Shown in pieces: positions 58,832 through 64,000 of a DNA stretch of 64,000 bases. Position 1 is the first letter of the stretch, and each line of letters starts with the position of its first letter. Both the position numbers and the translations under genes were made by a program. Source of the DNA: Microplitis mediator (taxonomy: Eukaryota > Arthropoda > Insecta > Hymenoptera > Braconidae); NCBI RefSeq assembly GCF_029852145.1, contig NC_079976.1:9336104-9400103 (forward strand). Reading direction: 5' to 3'. The notes beneath the pieces were generated by a model, which made no database searches, had not been told where the DNA came from, and saw nothing but the letters and a program-made list of their open reading frames with translations.

Positions 58832-59582
58832 CACGGAAAAAAAAATTGTAGTTGCTACAACAACAGCTGTAGTTGAGGTTACTACAAGTTTGAGTAGAAA
58901 AATCCCAATTGGCTCTCCCACTTAGAATAACTTCAACCACACGTGTAGTAACGTCAGTACTATTTATGTAGTATCCTTTACTACATATTGGACCCTGCTT
59001 AAAAAATCCGATAGATTCTTATAGCTGTATGTATAACATTCATTTTTACTGTCTGCTATCCGAGTATGGAATGATCTGCCTTCATCTATTGTGTCAATTA
59101 CAACTTATAAAGAATTCAGATCAGAGTGTTATAATTATTTTCTACAGAAAGACGGATTGTTGATTAATGGTTAAATATGTACTTATATACTATTATTATA
59201 TAATAGGAGTCTACCGACTTACCTACCTAACTATCTATCTTACAAACTTAATTAATTCAATTTATTTAATTTACTAAATTTATTTTAATTTTTGTATGTT
59301 TATATTTAAATATTATTATAATACTATACTTTGTAATACTTTTGTATATTGCGGCCCTTAGGGATTCTCGATTCCAGGGTCGAAAAATTATTAATAAATA
59401 AATAAATAAATAAATAAGGCCCTATACTTAACTATAGCACTTCTCATAGAACTCATTCATTCTTATAAAATTTCTATGGGAATTTATGAGAATCTACGAG
59501 ATTTACTAAACAGGGGAATACTCGTCACTAAAATGTTTTACTACGGTATTGTAGTTAGAAGAACCACAATTTTTTTTCCGTG
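58832..59582. mobile_element. Nested element with ACGGAAAAAAAAATTGT ends
   Basis: Left end CACGGAAAAAAAAATTGTAG and right end CACAATTTTTTTTCCGTG pair inversely. Left interior holds GTAGTTGCTACAACAACAGC-type self-complementary sequence. Confidence 0.75.
59050..59418 (+). pseudogene. Non-LTR retrotransposon 3' tail
   Basis: Plus strand reads SVRVWNDLPSSIVSITTYKE then FRSECYNYFLQKDGLLING and a stop: the conserved C-terminal end of CR1/Jockey-like ORF2 proteins. A 3' UTR of about 240 bp follows, ending in GATTCTCGATTCCAGGGTCG and six AAAT units (59394-59416), the usual tail of such elements. 5'-truncated and dead. Confidence 0.8.
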
Positions 59583-60524
59583 AAGTACATAGGGAGTTTG
59601 TATTTTCAGCGGAGTGATTTTGAAGTGGTCTGGATTTTATTTAAATCCGCATTCACTCCGATTCGGAGTTCTTACATTAAAATAAACTCCCTTTTGGAGT
59701 AAATTTCACTCTGAGGAAATTAAATAAATAAAGTCATCCAAATTGCATTTACTCTGCATTCCCTCCAGATTTGATCTGCGTTCACTCCGCAAACTTTTTA
59801 CAGTGCAAGTAAACCGTTTGTCAAATATTGATAAATTTTATAAATATTTGATAAATTTTTCTCTCAGTATGATTTAAAATTTTTTTTTGATTGGATTGCT
59901 GGTTTGAAGCTCAAGTCTTTTATTTCTATAATTTTAAACCTTATTTTTGGTTGGAAACTGGAGCTTGAGGTAACATGGCACACTATTAAGAATTTAAAAC
60001 AAGAATTCGTGACCATTTTATCCCATACCTGTTTTTGAATTAGAAATTGTATTTTCAAATTTAAAAAAACAAATTTATTTAGACCGAGATGGATTCGAAA
60101 ATTTTTTGATAAATGACAGGTAAAAATCATAAAAAAAAATGAATAATGGATTATAGAGTAGATTTGTGTAAAAAAAAATTTTAGGATTAGTAACTAGACA
60201 ATGGATATCTAATTTGCATGCTGTCTACAACTGGCTTCTTTAATCCATTTAAAGTTACAGTTGTACATTTAGATTTATGCTTCATTTACACTGGATACAA
60301 TTTAACATCTTGTATTTGGTTAAAAAAAAATTTTGACAATAATTTAAACAAATTAAATTAGAATAAAGAAAACTTACGAGGAAACCACCAAACATTTTAT
60401 ATACTGTTTATTAATTGGTTTGAGTTCTCTGAGGTTTCACCAGAAGTTTAAATCTTACTTTTTAGACGCAGTGTTGACAAACAAAATTTTGATCTTCTTT
60501 CGGGTTTCTCGAGATAATTTACAG

Positions 60525-60675
60525 TAGACTAAATACCCACATCGATATGTTGCGATCGATTAAAAAAAATCGATTATCAAAAATTACTTTTGGGAACTTA
60601 AAGAAAATTGGCATTTTTGTATTAATTATCAAATTTTCTCTGGAATGAGTACCAACATTGATATATTTTTATAAC
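60525..60675. repeat. 'GAGTACCCACATCA' repeat, cluster 3
   Basis: Two units 116 bp apart: AATACCCACATCGATATGTT and GAGTACCAACATTGATATATT. Confidence 0.7.
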
Positions 60676-61349
60676 AAAAAAAAAATACTTAAAATAAAAT
60701 TATTTATGTTTTTAATTAAATTTAGTGTAACAGTACTAAGTCTAATTACGTAATATCATTAAATTAAATATGCAATAAATTTAAATGTGAGGAAATTTTG
60801 ATGGAATTTACGCGGTCATAAGTTTAGTGTTAGTGGTTGGTAAATAGTAAAGTTGTAGATGTATATTATGTCCGAAGGGAGTGATCAAGTGCATGTACAA
60901 GTACAAGTACAAATACAAGGGTAAATTTAGTGAATGAGTTTTAGAGTAAGAGAGAGTTTAATTGTAAGTGCCAGTATTGCTGAGTCTTTGTCTTTGTCTG
61001 GCGCTCGACTAGTTAATGGAATACAATGCGGCTAGGTTGAATTAAGCAAATAATAATCGGTCTAAAGTTTAACCATTAAGGTTTACGGGCAATATGCACA
61101 AATGTAGAGACCTCGAGAGGTTTTAGGTATTTTGGTTAATAAAGTTAAGTATCCCAGAGTATTTTAGTAAAGCTACCGGAGTTTTTGCTTTAATAGCTTT
61201 AAGTACCTAATTGTATTTACGTGTTTTATTGTTCATGGATCGTTATTAATTGGTTTGTTGATTGGATTAGATAGGGAAGTAGAAGTTTGTTCTCTGGATA
61301 GTGTACTATGAGAAAGGTATTTTTTGTTTTATTTTCGGGTTCCTGATGT

Positions 61350-61635
61350 GATTTCCGGTGTAATGAATACCCACATCAATAAGTTTGGATCAATTTGAAA
61401 ATTGACATTAAAAAAAAAAATTTTTTTTTTTATTGTTGAAAAACAAAAATAAGTTTATTTTCATATTTTTTAGTTAATTCCCTCTAGAATGAGTACCGAC
61501 ATCAATATATTCTGTGCAGAACCCAAAATAATAAGTTTTCATTTTAACTAAAATTTTTAAAAAATATAAAAAACTTTATTAATTTATTCTTTATGAAATT
61601 TCTTTTGTAACGAGTACGCACATCCCCATTCTTCA
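61350..61635. repeat. 'GAGTACCCACATCA' repeat, cluster 4
   Basis: Three units about 125 bp apart, near 61364, 61490 and 61613: GAATACCCACATCAATAAGT, GAGTACCGACATCAATATATT, GAGTACGCACATCCCCATTC. Each is preceded by a TTTCYKGTGTAATG/TCTAGAATG-like segment. Confidence 0.75.
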
Positions 61636-62736
61636 ACCAAAGTCATCTTAGCAATTGAAAAAAAAAAATTTAATGTTTTCCGAAATTCTTTTCTTAACAA
61701 TAAAAAATTTTATTACAGTAGTTTCCAATAAAAATTTTATTACAACTCAAAGAGCTTTGTGGTAAAAAAAAAAAAAACGGTTATTGGCTCGATAGAATCT
61801 GGAGAATTTCTGCGAGATATTTGTTTGATTTAGACTCAGTCATGCCGAACAAGTCTTTTGATCGTCCACTCATTCGTTTACGATTTCATTGCATACGTAC
61901 GATCGTCAAACCGCATGCTCTAGTAATAATAATAGTATCCCATTGTTATCGCCACCAAGTACAAGACCTACACATAGATGATAATAATGACTTTTATTAT
62001 TATTATTTAAATTTGAATCCATAATTTTTTATTAAAATTCTAAACTCATTTTCCATTTAATTATCCACCGATTGTTTGTTAATTTTTAATATATGACTCA
62101 TTAATTTTTATGTGACTAGAATATAAATTTTTGATTAAAAGAAAAAACAAAAAAAATTTACACTGCGGTATTTACTCGAGTAAATAAAAGTAATTTTATT
62201 TAATACGTTGGTTTGAGTTTAAGTAGGAAAAAAAAAATTAGAATTTCTAATGTAAGTACGAATTTAAATGGATATTTATCCTGTCTGTTAAATCCTGATT
62301 GATGACCAGACTTATTGGAAACTAATTCAACTAGACAGGCTCACCATTTATTTAATACTAATAAAATTTAAGAACTTTTTTTTTTAATGATGATAATATA
62401 TTGAGAAATCGATAAATAAATTTAGTTTTCAGTTTTTTATTTTATTTAAATTTAAATTACGATTGAACGGTCGGAGATAAGATAAAAATAATTGAATACA
62501 AATTTGTAGATAATTTAATTTTGTATAAAAAAGGGTCCTCGTAATTTTTTTTTATGAATCCAATGATTAATGAACTCGAAATTCTTTAAAAAGTTATTAA
62601 ATTTGTAATAAAAATCACTTAATTTTTATTTTTCACTTCAAATTAAAATTACAGCTAAACTATCGAAGCTATGGTAAAAAAAGCAATGAATGAACTTGTA
62701 GGAAATTAAATCCTTTAGAAGAAAGGTACCTATATA

Positions 62737-63921
62737 CACTGTAAAATGAACGGTGTTAAAAATGAACTCAATTTAATACCACGTGATGTTAAAATTAAAT
62801 AACACAGTGTAGGCGCCGTTAAATCGATGTAAAAAAATTTCCACGTACAGAAATTAGAAAAAAAAAATATATTACATATGAAAAAACAAAAAAATTTAAT
62901 GAATACGAGCAACCTGCAGTCACTACGTGACTGCCCAAATATCACTACTAAATTTATAATACACAGAAAAAGAAAGGATTTCTTACCGCAAAAAATATTA
63001 ATTTGCACCAAGAAATTTTTTGCATTATGAATCAAATACAAAAATTGTCTTGGGGCGAGAAAATATTTTTTTGGTCAAGTAATAGTTCCTTGCACAAAAA
63101 ACTTTTTTCTAATTCTAAATAAATTTTTGTTTTCAATTCACAATGCAAAAAATTTCTTGGGGTAAGTAAAAATTTTCTTTCGGCGAGTAAAGATTTTTTA
63201 TGTCAATGAATCCTTTTTTTTTCTATGCACACTTTTTTGACTTTGAGAAGCTTCCTAAAACTAAAAGGGAGCATAAAAATCTGTCATTTTGGAATAAGAA
63301 ACGCGATATAAATAATATAGCTAAATATTCAGTGACATGCAGTCATATTTAGTGACAGAATAATTAAAGTATTAATTTATTTATTTAAAGAAAATAAATT
63401 CGATTGTCTTTTTTCTCGCGTAATTTGAATGTAATTCGAATGATATAGATAAATCTATTTATCTCAATACTTGGGAATTAAAAAGAGTTTAAACTATGAA
63501 AAGGCACAAATTCAAGTCAAGACCTATCTAATGATACCAATTTCAATAACATTAACGAATTCTATCATATAGATATGGCGGGAACAAAATTTTCCTTATT
63601 CTCTTAATAATGTAGATAATATAGATTATCTGGAGGGAATTTCAATTTTGCTATGTACTTATTTAAATAATTATTTATGTTCGAAGTAATTTATTTAAAA
63701 GTTACACAATTTTATGACCACCATTTCAATCTCCAATAATTTAATTAATTAACGAAAATACTGTTTAATTTTCGTGATCGAGTAAGTAAAATTATTCACA
63801 AAGTAAAATATTTTCAACACCAAAAAATATTTTAACACCGGGAAATTTTTTTAACATCGCTTTCGATGTTGAAATTTAACACCTATACCGCTTGTATTTA
63901 CCCCGGGTTCTTTTTACAGTG
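62737..63921. mobile_element. 1.2-kb inverted-repeat element with inserts
   Basis: Ends CACTGTAAAATGAACGGTG and, inversely, CACTGTAAAAAGAACCCGGG. GTGTTAAAAT/TTTTAACACC motifs lie near each end. The CAAGAAA-rich element at 62961-63230 interrupts it. Confidence 0.65.
62961..63230. mobile_element. CAAGAAA-rich MITE
   Basis: Ends ACACAGAAAAAGAAAGGATT and AATCCTTTTTTTTCTATGCAC pair inversely; the inside repeats GCACCAAGAAATTTTTTGCA and its inverse. It cuts sequence at 62905-62960 that also occurs at about 21272-21335 (ACGAGCARCCTGCAGTCA). Confidence 0.8.
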
Positions 63922-64000
63922 GATCAATTATTCCATAAACTTAATACTTTTGAAGTAATGAATTCTTAAATTAAATAAAAAATATAACTTTGCTTGTTAC
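63922..64000. other. Window end, no gene seen
   Basis: Short AT-rich remainder without a recognisable feature. Confidence 0.5.

Larger units (their letters stand above)
58719..59805. mobile_element. Composite inverted-repeat element with nested insertions
   Basis: Outer ends CACTGCCAAAAATCGGGAG and AAACTTTTTACAGTG with repeated TTCACTCCG/CGGAGTGA motifs on each side. Inside it sits a second element (58832-59582), and inside that a retrotransposon tail (about 59050-59418). Confidence 0.7.
59806..62736. other. Gene-free stretch with repeat clusters
   Basis: No exon recognised. Contains two clusters of the GAGTACCCACATCA repeat (60525-60675, 61350-61635) and short GTACAA repeats near 60890-60920. 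Confidence 0.5.

Noticed and set aside
61821..62024. 67-residue plus-strand frame
   Set aside because: No recognised domain, no conserved neighbours, probably chance.
1..64000. CRISPR arrays, operons or an integrated viral segment
   Set aside because: Repeats lack regular spacers, genes have introns and separate promoters, and no viral replication or structural gene is seen. The ankyrin gene alone is not evidence for a viral segment.

Overview
The window is animal nuclear DNA, very probably from an insect and most likely a parasitoid wasp (Hymenoptera). It is AT-rich, its genes have several introns with GT..AG boundaries, and its introns and intergenic DNA are packed with short inverted-repeat elements, SINE-like and non-LTR fragments. 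The gene set is insect-like (a ZAD zinc-finger protein, an arthropod-type SMYD protein, an ankyrin protein with a PRANC-like end). The wasp assignment is an inference from composition and from that ankyrin protein; no sequence here proves the species.

Layout. 1-9446: no intact gene; AT-rich DNA with diverged copies of a GC-richer block about 1.8-2.0 kb apart, a broken guanylate-kinase (MPP/Stardust type) fragment, and inverted-repeat elements. 9447-14989 (+): ERGIC3, seven exons, with ROMO1 nested on the opposite strand in its last intron and a dead non-LTR fragment in intron 3. 15551-16890: a nest of three insertions (RT fragment, broken NEMF fragment, inverted-repeat element). 17242-18669 (-): intronless ankyrin gene with a PRANC-like end. 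20302-22963 (+): mTERF3. 23408-25604 (+): TBP. 26408-38797 (-): CFAP44, reconstructed as 24 exons and 1930 residues. 38920-42330 (+): CFAP57, head-to-head with CFAP44. 42491-45247 (-): TECR. 48147-51221 (-): ZAD/C2H2 zinc-finger gene. 51793-53941: a tRNA-derived SINE and several nested terminal-inverted-repeat elements. 54578-58184 (-): SMYD-type MYND/SET gene. 58185-64000: no gene seen; nested inverted-repeat elements, a retrotransposon tail and tandem repeats.

How genes relate. CFAP44 and CFAP57 are both axonemal WD-repeat/coiled-coil proteins and share a promoter gap of about 120 bp containing an X-box-like RFX motif, so joint expression in ciliated cells or sperm is likely. ERGIC3 (ER-Golgi cargo cycling) and ROMO1 (mitochondrial inner membrane) are physically interlocked but functionally separate. 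TBP and TECR are housekeeping genes. For the multi-exon genes I joined exons by hand, requiring GT..AG boundaries, a kept reading frame and agreement with known family members recalled from general knowledge; no alignment or transcript was available.
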